Shown here piece after piece: positions 33,990-46,747 of a stretch of 64,000 nucleotides of DNA (its first letter is position 1; each line of letters starts with the position of its first letter). The stretch is from positions 1,184,501 through 1,248,500 of the forward strand of contig WPIO01000058.1 in the NCBI GenBank assembly GCA_009760855.2. The letters are read 5' to 3'. Below the pieces are notes generated by a model. It did no database searches. It saw only the letters and a list, made by a program, of their open reading frames with translations, and was not told the origin of the DNA. Origin of the DNA: Cristatella mucedo (lineage: Eukaryota > Bryozoa > Phylactolaemata > Cristatellidae). Made by a program: the position numbers and the translations under genes.

Positions 33990-34500
33990 GATGGGGGTGA
34001 CATGCACAGGGTCAACATGCAAGAGATACACCACTGCTCCTGCGGGGGAAATTTACCCAGGATATAGGTAATTTCCTCTGTCCATGAGGGGAAATGCCCC
34101 GCTCCCTGGCTCCCCTACTGAATCCCGCTTATAAAGCCGTAGATTGAAACTTCAAAAAAATGTTGTACCTATTAGACCAAGACGAACGGCATGAATGACG
34201 AAGCTCTGTGCATTTTGTGAGGTTATTTCTAATCGAATGCAAATGAATACGAACAGGACTGCGAATGAATGTGAAATAATAATAGTAATAAAAATAATAA
34301 TAATGAACTTGATAAGGCGCCCTCAGAGATCTCAATCTCTTTCTAGGCCTTTTATTATAATAATATTATTGGAAAATTTCTAAAGCACCCTATAAGAACA
34401 TGACCTCTTTTTGGGAACATGACATGCGGCTGTAAGCAGGCTCGTAAATTCCTGGATGCGAATTTTCAGCACCCACAAGCACACAAAGGAAATTCCAGCG
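33990..34500. repeat. Composite repeat shared with 48600-49000
   Basis: A G/C-rich MITE-like arm (GGGGAAATTTACCCAG and GGGGAAATGCCCCGCTCC) is followed by GAATCCCGCTTATAAAGCCG, a spacer and a LINE tail. The same order occurs at 48600-48985. Confidence 0.65.
34265..34365 (-). repeat. LINE 3' tail (antisense)
   Basis: An AATAATAATAATGAACTTGA run, then GGCGCCCTCAGAGATCTCAA. Confidence 0.83.
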
Positions 34501-34639
34501 GTCGGAGCAAAGGCGACTCTTTGTACGCCTGCGAGTGGGCGAGCGAAGACTATCTTTTGGTCATCCACAGCAGCTTGGCGAAGGGGAACGACCTACAGAC
34601 AAGCCAGCAATCGACGCCAAACAGCGCGGGAACTAGAGA

Positions 34640-35411
34640 GATTTATAATAATAATAATAATATATTTACAAAGCCCCCTCTGAGAACTCAATCTCTTTCT
34701 AGGGGCTTTACATTTGCTGCCAAGGAAGCAATAACAAATAGTTAGTGGTAGCATGTTCATTAAACCACGAGAATACCGTGGTTAGGGGTCACATGCACAG
34801 GGTCAGCATGCAAGTGTGGTTAATGGCAGCCTGCAGCAGTTTCAGCACGCATAAGCACATACAGGAAGAATCACAGGGATCTACTAAATGCCGTCACAAA
34901 TAGATGCGTTTTTAGTTTCTTTTTAAATGTGGACAAGTCAGGAGATGTCGTGACGCAGGTCGGGAGTGACGTCTCATCTTTGGGAGCATGCGAACTAAAG
35001 GCACGGGCTCCAAAGGATGTGGGATTTTGTACGAGGTATAGGTGAACAGTTGGATTCCGAAAAGCGGGTGGAAAGATGCTTCGGCTCTTGAGGGAGTAGA
35101 TCTGACAGGTAGGCTGGAACCACAGAATTGAGGATCCTGAAAGTGAATGACAAAACCTTGAAGTCTTGACTGGGTTGCTTGACTGGGAGCCAGTGCAGGT
35201 CGGCAAGAAGTGGTGTGATGTGGCAACTGCGAAGCTCACGACAGACAAACGTAGCTGCCGAGTTTTGCGCCAGCTGTAAGCGCCTGATTGCACATGCCGG
35301 TAGGCCAGCAAGCAGTGAGTTACAGAAGTCAAGACCGGAGATCACAAATGCATGGACCGATTTAAATGCGGTATCGCCGTCTAAACAAGCCTTAACAGAT
35401 TTGACGGACAC
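34640..35411 (-). mobile_element. L2/CR1-like LINE 3' fragment in copy B
   Basis: On the - strand it reads [20 protein letters not shown]-like, then [11 protein letters not shown], then the ending FKKKLKTHLFVTAF. The 3' UTR and tail (AGAAAGAGATTGAGTTCTCA) follow, then an ATT-type repeat at 34647-34668. It is absent at the matching site in copy A, so it came after the duplication. Confidence 0.9.
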
Positions 35412-35736
35412 AGCGATCGGAGCAGTGTGTGTGGATCGTTGGACTCCGGCTGCACAGTAGTAGGCTTTCGCTCAGAGTAACCAGCTTAAGAGGTTTTTTC
35501 ACCCACAAACGTGCATTCCCTTAATGTTGTCACGGCGTTCAATTTTTTTCATATTTTTCTTTTAAAGCGAGCTCATACGAGCTAAAGCCAGGGCAGTGCC
35601 TGTCACCCGCGGTTACAAGGAAAAGAGACTCCATCGTCAATTCACGGTAGGTTTTTTGTTCGGATAGGCGCTGAGAGAGGCAAGCAAAGGGGCACATCGA
35701 GGGGCGGGAAAAGGGGCGCACAGCTAAACAATGAAA

Positions 35737-36300
35737 AGTAATGTATCTCCGTCTGTAACTCCACAAAGCCATACAGACTATGTGGGTGTTACGCGGGAGA
35801 GTTATTTTTATAACCCGCTCACAGCCTAAGCGGCTTTCGGTACGCTTTCGGTAGCCAACAGACTTCATCTCAACCAGCAAAGAGAAAGTGGGAAGCATAG
35901 CAGAGTCAGGAGACCAATTGAGGTAGTGAGTAGCAATGAAGTAGCAGCTCAGGACCACTGAAAAGGATGAACCATAGTCGGCAGCAGGAGAGTAGTTGTC
36001 GTCGCGTAAGAATTGTGGAAGCGAGTTCCACAGTCTAGGACCTGCTGAGCTTAAGCTTCTGTCGCCAATGGTCTTTAAGCGGAGGAATGGGACAGCTAAT
36101 TTATCGTCTTATAGGACCGGAGGGTACGAGGAGGCTGAAACGGGTGCAGCAGTTCAGCTAGGTACGCAGGAGCCAAGCCATGGCGGGCCTTACATGTCAG
36201 CGTAGAAACTTTGCGCTGTATCCGTTGATCAACCGGCATCCATCATAGCTCTTTCAGGAAAATACAAACGTGCTCAGAACTCTGGGACTTGAATTGTTAG
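35737..36300 (-). mobile_element. Second LINE family, longest uninterrupted 3' fragment
   Basis: It runs from the 3' terminus (TGTATCTCCGTCTGTAACTC) up through the WNSLP-type RT C-terminus to the thumb region near 36240. It is inserted in copy B, with no match at the corresponding site in copy A. Confidence 0.83.
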
Positions 36301-37259
36301 CCTGTAATACCATATCAGTAGATGGCTTTAAATCAGATTAACCTTTTGACCGTTTCCTGTAGAAAATGAATGCCCCCACAGGAGTGTCTGGGTGCACTAA
36401 TTGACTTTTCAGCCAGACTTCTAGCTGCAATGCCATTTGTACCTGTTACTACACTGGAATCAACGCTATTCGCTGCCGGAACAGATCTTTCCATGCTGAA
36501 AAGCAGGCGGCAGTGGGCTGGTCACATTTTGACTCGTTATCTTAAAATTTTAACCCGTAGTAAAAACGCAGCCCTGTACAACAGTTAGGGACTGAAGTGA
36601 TGTTCAAGACACTTCACTGTCACTCTCAGCTCACCGTTTCAAATGAAGTATCGTAAACGAATCGCGGATGGTTTTCTGTCGGCAACTGTTGACCGCACCA
36701 TTTATGGCGCAATTTTTGCAGTAAAAAGACACATGATAACATATCTTGTTTTAGCCAGTAAATATTAATCCATATTTTTGACATCCTTTTAGCTATGGAT
36801 GTCGGAAAAATCTTATCGTTCTTTTAAGTTGAGTACTCACGATGGCCAAATCAACTACTGGCATGCATGAAGTTCGTAACTCAAAATGAAAAGGAAAACA
36901 GCCTTTACCGAGGCCGAACGCCGTGCGGAGTATTATGTTCATAAAACAAATTCAAGCGTCAAAACTGTTTTTTCTCTCCTGCTACGCAAATGCAAAACCG
37001 CATACTACTCGATTTAGCGAGTTAAGTTTTTAAGCGCTGTGTGATAAAGTACGGGATTCTTCAATGATGTTTTTCATGATAAATTACTACTGAAATTTGC
37101 ACCGTGTAGTTAGTTTATAGATCATAGCTTTTTATTTCAATCAAGATCGCCTTTTATTTAGTTTAAACTTTAATTGACCGTGTTTATTTGAATGTCTTTA
37201 CTTGAATAAAAATGATTTTCAACTAAAATATTTCATTAAATCAATATCTTGTACTTTAG

Positions 37260-37350
37260 AAAACCTCTTTCACAACTTAACCTATACGGACGCCGAGCGG
37301 GAGCTGTCAGCACAAGTTATTCAGTACTGGACAAACTATGCAAAGAATGG
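37260..37350 (+). pseudogene. Locus B exon 4 copy
   Basis: It is open and 91 bases long, with acceptor ACTTTAG and donor GTAAGC. It differs from gene A exon 4 at about six bases (Ile/Leu, Lys/Glu and Lys/Gln changes plus one silent change). YWTNYAKNG is kept. Confidence 0.85.
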
Positions 37351-38663
37351 GTAAGCTATGGGTTGTGACATTCACTGGCACGGTCGGCCTAATAACTTCT
37401 ATGCGTGACCCAAACGTATTATAACATCTGTATTTTCATTGATTGGATGCAATAATGACCATGACTGCCTTCAGAATGCGTTGAAAGTGAACGTGGTGAG
37501 AGCTTTCAATGACAAAACCCGAATAGAACCAGTAGACACTGGTGAATGGGAAAGACTTTCATGTCCACACGATTCCTTCTCAATTCTTATATTTGGATGA
37601 CTATGGATAGCGTGAATTATTTAAGTCTTTTTTCGAATTCATTAGCAGCTAAACAGTTACCTTTAAAAATATGGTACCCTCTTAAGGAAAGAAAGCGACT
37701 CGTTTCGCACAGATGCTAGCAAGTAACTGGCTACTTTAGATCCCAGTGCTTCTTTTGAGGCCGATATTTTCTCGCCAAGCTAATTTTAGACAGCCAATAA
37801 AACGTCAATTTGAATGGAAGGGTGAACTTTCTGCTGCGGGCAATTTGCACGAATAATAATTTTCAACGTGGTATCCAGCGGCTGTGAATCATAAATCTTA
37901 ACTCCAAAAATAAGCATTGCAGCTCTTATCCATGATCCTTAAAAGTACACCAACCGGAAGCGCTAAAGCCTATTCCCTAAATACTTAACTCTAAATTGAA
38001 ACCTTAAATCCTAAACCCTAAAATGAAAATACATCTCAAATATCGTCCTTAACAATTAAACAAATCGTGGAACTTTCACTATTAGTGCCATCAGCATAGT
38101 AGCTATAGCAGGATCTACGTATCAATTCATAAACATGCACATAGATGTATTGATTGTACAGCTCTCGTAAGTTAGGCCCGCTTCTCTTTTGCTTCGCTAT
38201 GTGGAATGGCACATGGACGTTAGGATCCAGCCATCTCCCAAGCAATGCAGTCAAGCAGGCGTGTTTCATTTAAAGACTATATTCGGCTAAAATGAGCCAT
38301 CTGATAGATCGGAAGCTTTTGAGAACCAGTTGCCACATATTGAGGCTATTTCTAAGAAGGCTTTCTGCATCTGCAATCACGACCGAATTTTGTATAGTGA
38401 CGTGCATATAAGCTGTGTAGTCACTTCTACTCCTGTAGGACTTTTTGCAGTTTCTATCACATGCATCCGCATTTTTTGTTCGACGCTATTATATTTCGCT
38501 GCTCTCTCTAGACTTGCTTTTTAATTTGGGCGAGCTGTAATAGTTGAATTTCGAGATGAAGCGCATTTCGCAATCCTTGTAAAGCACTCAGATCACCGTG
38601 GAAGTTCTACTTTTTTATTCATTAATTATAATATTTAGAATATGGTGACCGCGAGAAGAGAGA

Positions 38664-38668
<5 letters not shown>

Positions 38669-38723
<55 letters not shown>
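38669..38723. repeat. (GA)n microsatellite in copy B
   Basis: Orthologous to 18257-18331, but shorter. Confidence 0.97.
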
Positions 38724-38725
<2 letters not shown>

Positions 38726-39018
38726 TACTATAAGTATGTTATGGATTGAAGTGGCTTGAGAAATGAGAAAGGGAGAGAGTAAACGATTTGGTGCCATAGA
38801 AACCAAATGAGGAGCTGTAGAGAGTTAACATGGCAAGTTGTTTATCATTTTCAGTACACAATTGTAGCATTATAAATTTAATGTACTTACACAAAATAAG
38901 ATACAAACATTTGATAAAAATTCTAACAAAAAACTTCGAAAAAACCTCGCACGAACTTGAAGCCCTCTAACGATGTGATGAAAAATCGTACGGAAAACCT
39001 TCCAAAAAAACCTCGCAC

Positions 39019-39300
39019 GAATAATAATAATAATAATAATAATGCACTTGATAAAGCGCCCTCAGAGAACTCAATCTCTCTCTAGGTGCTTTAAATTTGC
39101 TGCAAAGAGAAATGCAATTGAATGGTAAGTAAAATCATGCTTGAAAAACAAACAAAATGAATAACATGGTTAGGGGTGACATGCACAGGGTCAGCATGCA
39201 AATGTGGTTAGTGGCAGCATGCACAGTGTCAGCACGCATAAGCACATGAAGGATGAATCACAGGGACCCACTAAATGCTGTCCTAAATAGGTGTGTTTGA
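39019..39300 (-). mobile_element. LINE 3' end (tail plus UTR, antisense), private to copy B
   Basis: (AAT)n starts at about 39019, then the tail and the UTR with GGTTAGGGGTGACATGCACA through CACTAAATGCTGTCCTAAAT. Near-identical sequence is at 53249-53520. It is flanked by two ACGAACTTGAAGCC copies (38955 and 39425) that may be part of a target duplication. Confidence 0.88.
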
Positions 39301-39511
39301 CATGCACGTGTTTTGATTGGATAGCTAACCACTTGAGCTCCAGCTGCCATGGACTATGCTGGACAGACGGAGTGTGCTTACTGACTTCTGTGACTTGTCT
39401 CGTGTTGATGCGTTTAGAGCGAAGCCACGAACTTGAAGCCATCTAGTCCGGTTTTCAATGCAGGTAACGAGGTAAACGTAAGCAACGCTAGTAATAGTCT
39501 CAAATTTTTAG

Positions 39512-39708
39512 GGATCCCAATATAGGAAAGCCATTATCGAAGCCATGGGATGCCTGGAATCGTTACGATGCAAATAAGAAGAATTTCTTGCACATCCTAA
39601 TCAACGAGAGCCAAATGCATCATGGGTTGAAGGTGCAAGAGGATTTCTTATGGAATACTTTAGTTGCTGACAACCATGATCGCTTCCGTGCTGAAACTAC
39701 ACTCGACG
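39512..39708 (+). pseudogene. Locus B exon 5 copy
   Basis: It is open and 197 bases long, with acceptor TTTTTAG and donor GTAAGT. It starts DPNIGKPLSKPW. Against gene A it has about 21 base differences, most of them amino-acid-changing, such as Glu/Asp, Arg/His and Ala/Glu. Confidence 0.85.
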
Positions 39709-40477
39709 GTAAGTGGGCCCATCGGAAAAAAGTAGTGCCCTCTCAATTAGACTGTAATCGGTAATATTATGTAAGCAAGTGAGTTGAGACATAAGTCTAG
39801 GCTGTCTATGGTGCTTGTTCTTTTTGGTTACTGAGGCTATGACTAGGTTAGGCTTTATTTGTTTCAGTAGTGTGCCTCTTTCATTCCATATACTCATAAT
39901 CCTAATAATAATTAAATATTTGTATGGCAATATGAGAGAAATAAATCAATCTCGAGGCATTTTACATGCTGTGTGCTTCAAAGGATGCTCGGGAATTTGT
40001 TAACAATTACTTTTACAGTACCGGCCTGCATGAGCCCCCAAGGAAAGTTTAGGTAGACGGCTGTAATTAGGTGGTGTGTTTTTTGCTTCTTTTTAAATGT
40101 CAACAAAGCCAGTGATATCGTGACGTGAATTGGTGGTGTGAGAGTTAATGCCATTTAGCTTTAAATTAAAGAACTCCAAATATCAATCTGAATAATTACG
40201 TTGAAGTGGTACCCGAGTTGCATTGGCGACTTCAGGGTTAGCTTGTACCCTGGAAAGACAAAAGCTTGTTTTAAAACTCAACAGCTAACTATATTTCATT
40301 TGCTGCTATGGATCTCAAGTGGCTTCAATTTATAGAACGAGGCTGCTTAGATTTTGGGCTGCCGAAGCACTGAAATGAAAATGGAATCTATTCTTTGGTT
40401 TTTAGAGTCTACTTAAATAAATCTCTTAGAGGTATACAAGTATATTAGTGGGCAGCTAGGTGCAGACCTTCAGTCGT

Positions 40478-40660
40478 AATGGCTCACTAGATAAGGCGGT
40501 TGCTTTTCACGACCTCGGTCCCGAGGTCGTGGGTTCGAATCCTGTGGTGGGCGATCCTTTATCGCCACTGCAAGCGGTGGTGACAACCGTAAAGGCTCTT
40601 CTGTCGCTATACAAAAAGAGGCTGTTAAATCAGCTAGTATTTATTTATTTATTTATAGAT
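40478..40660 (+). repeat. tRNA-derived SINE, family 2, private to copy B
   Basis: A-box region ATGGCTCACTAGATAAGG, B-box GGGTTCGAATCC, body, then a (TATT)n end at 40640-40657. It is absent at the matching place in copy A (about 19533). Confidence 0.9.
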
Positions 40661-40667
40661 AGATCTC

Positions 40668-41765
40668 TTCATTATTCCAGCCTTGTAATGAGTCGTGGCA
40701 GACCAGCTGAACCCATATATTTAAACTTCACAACAAACCAGTTACTACCTGCCTAATGTTAGAGCTAATCACGCCAAAGAGTTAGCATTGCTTCGGGTGT
40801 ATAATAATCTTCTCAGGAATGCAGGCTCGTGTAGAGTCTCTCTGCTTGTTTTGCTCGATCTTTTGGCCACTTGATACCATCGATCACCCAGCCCTCGAGC
40901 ACCTCTCATCTCGCCTGGGCATCATGGTACTGCACTGATTTCGTTTTAAGTGCTAATCAATGGATACACTAAAGTATTGTTGTGAACAAAACGATTATCC
41001 GAGGAACCACTAAAGTATGGGGTACCTTAGGGTTCTGTGGTTGGTCCTGTTCTTTTCACGGTTTATACTCTCCCTGTTGCCGGTATGATTGTCAGGCACA
41101 ATCTAGGCTTTTACTTCTATGCAGTTGATCTTTTTGAGTTTTACCTTTAAATTGATCCCTCGCAGTTCTCCAGCACGCCGGATTCTCTCAACTCCCTTGC
41201 TGCATGTATTGATGACATCTGCACATGGATGGCAGCAATTTTTCTTAAATTAAATGATGACAAACCAGCTTACTAGTTATGGGTGAACCAAGCGTGAAAC
41301 AGAAATTGGAAAGGCTAACGCTCAAAATCGGCTCTGCCAGCATATTTCATGTTAAATATGCAGGAAATCTAGATGTATTGTTCCAAAGTGACCTTCAGTT
41401 AGACGACCACATCAGCTCCACTATCAAGTCTGCCTACTTGCAGCTACATAACATTGCTCAAATTCGGGCCTGTTTTGGTAGGGATACCACATCTAAGTTG
41501 ATCCATACATCTGTGACATCCCGTCTCGACTTCTGTAACTCACTGCTTGCTGGCCTACCGGGATGTGCAATCAGGTGCTTACAGCTATTGTAAAACTCCG
41601 CCGCTAGGCTTGTCTGTCGTGAGCGTCGCAGTTCCCACATCACACCACTTCTCCCCGACCTGCACTGGCTCTCAGTCAAGCAACACATTGACTTCAAGGT
41701 TCTATCCCTTTTAGGTGCCTTCATTCTTTGGCTCCAGCTTAATTATCAGATCCACTCCCCTACAA
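40668..41765 (+). mobile_element. L2/CR1-like LINE fragment in copy B (orthologous to the 19.6-kb one)
   Basis: This is the same insertion as at 19555-20700, with frames broken by stops: an [15 protein letters not shown]-like start near 41040, then KSAYLQLHNIAQIRACFGRD and [19 protein letters not shown] at 41430-41590. It ends abruptly near 41765, where copy B lacks about 1.3 kb. Confidence 0.85.
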
Positions 41766-42179
41766 GGCTAAACATCGGCCTAGATTGCACTTGGTGATAG
41801 TATCAGCAAGATGGAGAGCATAAACTGAAAAGAAGCTCACCAAACACAGCCCTGACGTACCCTGTACTTCGGCGGTACCTTGGATGATATTTGTCCGTTC
41901 GCACCAAGACTTGGGGTTCTCAACTGAGTTAGTATGCGTGCCATTGCAGTGCAGTGCTAGTGTTGCCCAGATGAAACGAAAAGCTTTCGAGAAGGAATAG
42001 TAATCATATTTTCGAACGCCGCCGAATTTTAAGGAAACCAACAGGAAATACTTCACCTGTCTTTATTCCTTATAAGGTCGTGATGTACCTGAAGCAACGC
42101 TCCGTGGAGTGATTAGCTCTAAAGCCATACTAGAACTTACTAGGTTTGAAGTTTCAATATAAAAGGTCGGCTTGTCTGC

Positions 42180-42448
42180 CACAACTCGCTCTTGTGTCTT
42201 TGATTGGGGTGGTAGAAGGAACACTAGGGGGAAGTTGCTCAAGTTGTTTTTGGTCTAGTGTGGCTGTCATAATTAAGTGCCCTAGCAAAAGCCTTTTTAG
42301 AAAGGAGTTCTAGTAGTCTTCCTTGACTGCGAAATAAATTTGGATTTGGTCACTCGTTGCCTCCTTGAATGTAAACATTGAGGACCTGCATGGAATGGAG
42401 GGAGAGGAGGAGTCCTATGCAGCTGCAATTGATCATCTGAAGTACCTC
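42180..42448. other. Unassigned sequence before the LINE in copy B
   Basis: Not found in copy A; probably part of an insertion. Confidence 0.4.
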
Positions 42449-43660
42449 TGAAATATGGAGTACCTCAGGGCTCAGTGCTAGGTCCGGTTCTTTTCACGGT
42501 TTATACTCTGCCTCTTGCTGATGTGATTGCCAAGCACAATCTAGGCTTTCACTTCTATGCGGATGACACTCAGTTGTACCTTTGCTTTGATCTCTCCCAG
42601 CCTTCGAGCACCTCAAATTCTCTAAACTCACTAGCTGCTTGCATTGATGACATCCGCACATGGATGGCAGCAAATTTTCTAAAACTAAACGATGATAAAA
42701 CTAACTTACTAGTTATGGGAAAACCCAGTGTGATCCAGAGATTGGACAGGGTGACTCTCAAAATTGGCTCTGCCAGCATATCTCCAGTTGAATCAGCTCG
42801 AAATCTAGGTGTCATATTCCAAAGCGACCTCTCGTTAGACAACCATATCAGCTCCACAGTCAAATCTGCCTATTTTCAGCTTCATAACATTGCTAAAATT
42901 CGGGCTTGTTTAGATAAGGATACCACGTCCAAGTTGGTCCATGCATTCGTGACATCCCGTCTCGACTTCTGCAACTCACTGCTTACTGGCCTACCAGCAT
43001 GTGCGATCAGGCGATTGCAGCTGGTGCAAAACTCGGCAGCTAGACTTGTCTGCCGTGAGCGTCGCAGTTGCCACATTACTCTACTTCTCGCCGACCTGCA
43101 CTGGCTACCAGTCAAGCAACGGATTGACTTCAAGGTTTTGTCGCTCACTTTTAGGTCACTTCATTCTATGGCTCCAGCCTATCTGTCAGATCTAATCCCC
43201 CATCAGGCCAAGCATCGTACCACCTGCTTTTCGGAATCCAACAGTCTAGAAATACCTCGTACAAACCTTAAATCCTCTGGAGACCGTGCATTTAGTTCAT
43301 TTGCTCCCAAAGCTTACAACTCCCTCCCGACCTGCGTCAGAACATCTCGTGACCTGACCACATTTAAAAGGAACCTAAAAAGACACCTATTTAGGACAGC
43401 ATTCAGTGGGTCCCTGTGATTCGTCCTTCATGTGCTTATGCGTGCTGATACTGTGCATGCTGCCACTAACCACATTTGCATGCTGACCCTGTGCATGTCA
43501 CCCCTAACCATATTATTCATTTCGTTTGTTTTTCAAGCATGATTCTACTTACCATTCAATTGCATTTCACTTTACATCAAATGTAAAGCGCCTAGAGAGA
43601 GATTAAGTTCTCTGAGGGCGCTTTATCAAGTGAATTATTATCATTATTATTGTTATTGAG
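42449..43660 (+). mobile_element. L2/CR1-like LINE, best-preserved reverse transcriptase fragment with tail
   Basis: An open frame at 42475-43419 (314 residues) begins with the RT motif [12 protein letters not shown] and carries the catalytic YADDTQLY motif. It then has the thumb region ([19 protein letters not shown]) and the typical C-terminus [10 protein letters not shown]. The 3' UTR follows, then a conserved tail (AAAGCGCCTAGAGAGAGATT, then TCTGAGGGCGCTTTATCAA) and TTATTATT repeats ending near 43660. It is 5'-truncated, so it lacks the endonuclease. It was inserted into copy B after the duplication. Confidence 0.93.
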
Positions 43661-44520
43661 AGAGAGAAAGGAGCCCAGTGGGAATTCATCCACCAGCCAG
43701 GGATGGACTGCCCCCAGCCAGGGATGGATGTTGTTCATCTCGCTGACCAAAAAGCTAGATAAGCGACCAGATAAATGACCACAAAGATCACCAGCTAAGG
43801 AGCTAACCATGTTGTGGTTATTGAGACGATTGCTGGTAACATCAGCATCTTTGTTTTGTACATCTCACCTTCAACAATATTTTTATAGAAGCAAGTCTTG
43901 ACCTTTGCTAAGGTCGATTGGTATAGATCTGTAATAGTCCTCATATGCATGTTCATAGTCAGTCAGTCTTAATCTTTTGAAAGCTTTCTCGTGCTTTGTG
44001 AGGGGACATGACTTTGCAGTCTGCGGAGGCCCTACGAGGGCTCTCAGACTTCCTAAGCAGCCGCAAGCTCACGAGCGGTTGTAGGGCAGACGATGACTTG
44101 GCAGTTTACTCTGCAGTCCTGCCCAAATCCATGCATTAGTGACATCTGTGGCGACATCCATCTACCACAAACTGCCGGCAGCTGTCGGGCGGGCTCGGAA
44201 CGAACAATGGCCCGACAGTTCGGGAAAACAACGCATGCATGGAAATTAGGGCTGCCAAAGGAGTACAACGGGAGGGGAGGGCCAGATCCCTCGACGCCGG
44301 CAGCCGGTCTAGTGTGTATAGACTGGGCTTGGCCGGCGAAGTTTTGAAATGAAGGTTTTGGTGCTGGAGCCAGCAGACTTGTTGCTCGGTCGCTCTACCC
44401 AGCCCGACGACAGGTCGTGCGGAGGGCTGTCACATGCTTGCACTTAGTACATCTGGCGGCCGTCAGGGCGAGGGCGCTCAGTTTTGTGCTTAGTCAGGCT
44501 CGTCGAGCACGTCAGCTAGA
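43661..44520. other. Copy B-specific GC-rich block, unassigned
   Basis: It has a short tandem repeat (CAGCCAGGGATGGA at 43688 and 43712) and a GC-rich core at 44020-44480 with an 84-codon frame of no known type. It is absent from copy A. Confidence 0.45.
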
Positions 44521-45751
44521 GTCATGTTGTAGCATTGTACCAACGATGACCGAGGATGATGGGGAGTTGAGCACGTTCATTTAGATGTTTTAGCCGCATC
44601 GATGTCAAGGGTCTGGAGGTTTCGCGATTCACAGATGATTTTGGATTCGGATGAGGGCACTCACTGTAGACTGAATGGTATCCACATATGTTCAGATGGG
44701 GCAGAATTTGGTAACAGTAGGGGATGATAGCATAGAGTTTTGAGAGAATAATTGAGCGTCCGACCCTTGTAGTGAGTAAATGCGAATGAGCCAAACGATA
44801 AAACAAGTCAGTCGGTGGATAATAAACGGACCTAAAAAGTATTCCGTCGGGCGTGCCACACTTCAAGAGCTCACTAAATGACCCTTGGCCGTCGGTATAA
44901 ACTCTATACAATTTCTGAAACTAAACATTTCCGACTGAATGCTTAGTTACACAATTTTGGAAATCTTTGCGCCATCCGAACATTGACGAAACAGTGGGAC
45001 ACATCGAAATATGCCACTTCTCAAGGACTTTACAGAATGGCATATTCTCCCACGGTGCAGGTTTGTTGTCTTTACTACCTTTGGCTGCATCTTTTATCAG
45101 TACGCGAAGGGCACCCATTGAATCATCAGCTGAAAGGTCGAATGAAAGAGTCACGTTATATCTTTTATATTTGACAAGCGAGCTATTCTGAAAGATACCA
45201 TCCGAAAAAGAATATATATTTTATGTGGCCATGTGCATCCTCTCACTTTCTTGCCCACAGATGGCACCTTATTTCTGACTGGCTACATCTGTCACAAGTG
45301 AACGACCTAGCCTGGCAAAATTACTCGCTAGACCTAGTACGGCAAAATATTGTGCATCACAATGCTGCAGAACACAATCATGACGCTAGCCAAAGTAGCA
45401 ACGCCTGCTTTGGACGCCAGAACGTAGCGATTGCAAAGCAGCCTACAGCAGTTGACGGAAGAAAGATGTACCCAAGTTTGAAAAAAAACAGTGTACGCCG
45501 GCCGTCTGGTGTCTAAGGCGCATCAAGCTTGTAGTGACTGGCTAGTGGCCATGGATCGCCATATATGCGTGCCTAAGTTTCTCTCCTGTCTCGTTAAAAC
45601 AGTTGTGTGAATGGTAAACAGTATTTTATTCTTAAGATCAGTTCATTACAACCACTACTTTCAAGTTGCTCAAGATCAAGTGTGCTTGCTAGTGAAACGC
45701 TGGCCGGTTTAATTTGAACTTGTGTTAGTACTTGAGGGGGTTTAGGGCTCA

Positions 45752-46035
45752 AATGTAATGTAATGAATATCCGTCTGTAACTCCACAAAGTTATAAAGAC
45801 TATGTGAGTGTTACACAGGAGAGTTGTGTATAGCGAACTCATAGCTTAAGCGGCTTTCGGTACGAATTCGGTAGCCAACAGACTTCGTCTCACGAAACAA
45901 AGAGAAAGTGGGAAGCATAGCAGAGTCAGGAGAGTAGTTAAGGTAGTGAGTAGCATAGAAGTAGCAGCTCAGGACTGCTGAAAAGGATGAGCCATAGTCG
46001 GCAGCAGGAAAGTAGTTCTTGTTTCGTAAGAAAAT
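45752..46035 (-). mobile_element. Second LINE family, 3' fragment in copy B
   Basis: It starts with a TAATGTAATGAATATCCGTC junction, where ATTAC-type repeats form the 3' end. It then matches 35740-36010 almost base for base. It is missing at the corresponding place in copy A (about 27085). Confidence 0.82.
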
Positions 46036-46374
46036 TTAAGATGATTATTAACCGCATGAACTATAGTCTGTTAGCCAAAAGCATTACTTATTTGGTACTT
46101 TAATTATCAGAGAGCCGCCCATCTGCAATCATTCACTGTGGGCTATAAAGCGTGTCAATAAGCAAGGGCATGAAAATCTGAGGTATTGACCACATTACTT
46201 ACTGCCGGTTAATGCTATCGTCTGAATGGCTGTGTGCATTTCAGCAGCTTCTACAACACATTAGCAGTGCTTTTAAGCGCTAGTTCGATCAGTAATCGGT
46301 CATGTGGCTGTGACTTCTAGCACAGCTACCTGAGCTATCTTTCATGCAAAAGAATACAATGTAATTCAGTTGTA

Positions 46375-46515
46375 TACCGTCCTAAGAGAGCTTAATCTCT
46401 GTTCAATCGATTTGCGTATTGATGCTACGAGGCTCGAGCCTAGGAACTTGGTCATCAAATAAATTCGCATTGACCATGGTCGGGGCGAGCACCTTAACCG
46501 TTGAGTCGAAGGAAT
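46375..46515 (-). repeat. tRNA-derived SINE, family 1 (antisense), copy B counterpart
   Basis: It matches 27425-27562 and is present before the duplication. Confidence 0.8.
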
Positions 46516-46747
46516 ACATTTCGAGCCGTTACACCCGTTCATAAAACTACATCTGGTAACAAATTATTCTTAACCAGGTGTTGTCCAACTGTTGAGACTA
46601 CTTGAATTAGTGCTACCACTGTATGAAGCTGCTTCCCCGCTGTGAAAGAGAGGCATATATTGTCTGTGACACTTTGCTAAACTTCGCCACCTATCGATTT
46701 CGCTCTGCACATTCCAGCTTGCCCGATTACTTGCTCTTTGGTTTCAG

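Noticed and set aside
40478-40560. tRNA genes (also at 48.4, 54.9 and 61.2 kb)
   Set aside because: A- and B-boxes are present but acceptor and anticodon stems do not fold well, and the heads are followed by repeated SINE bodies and tails.
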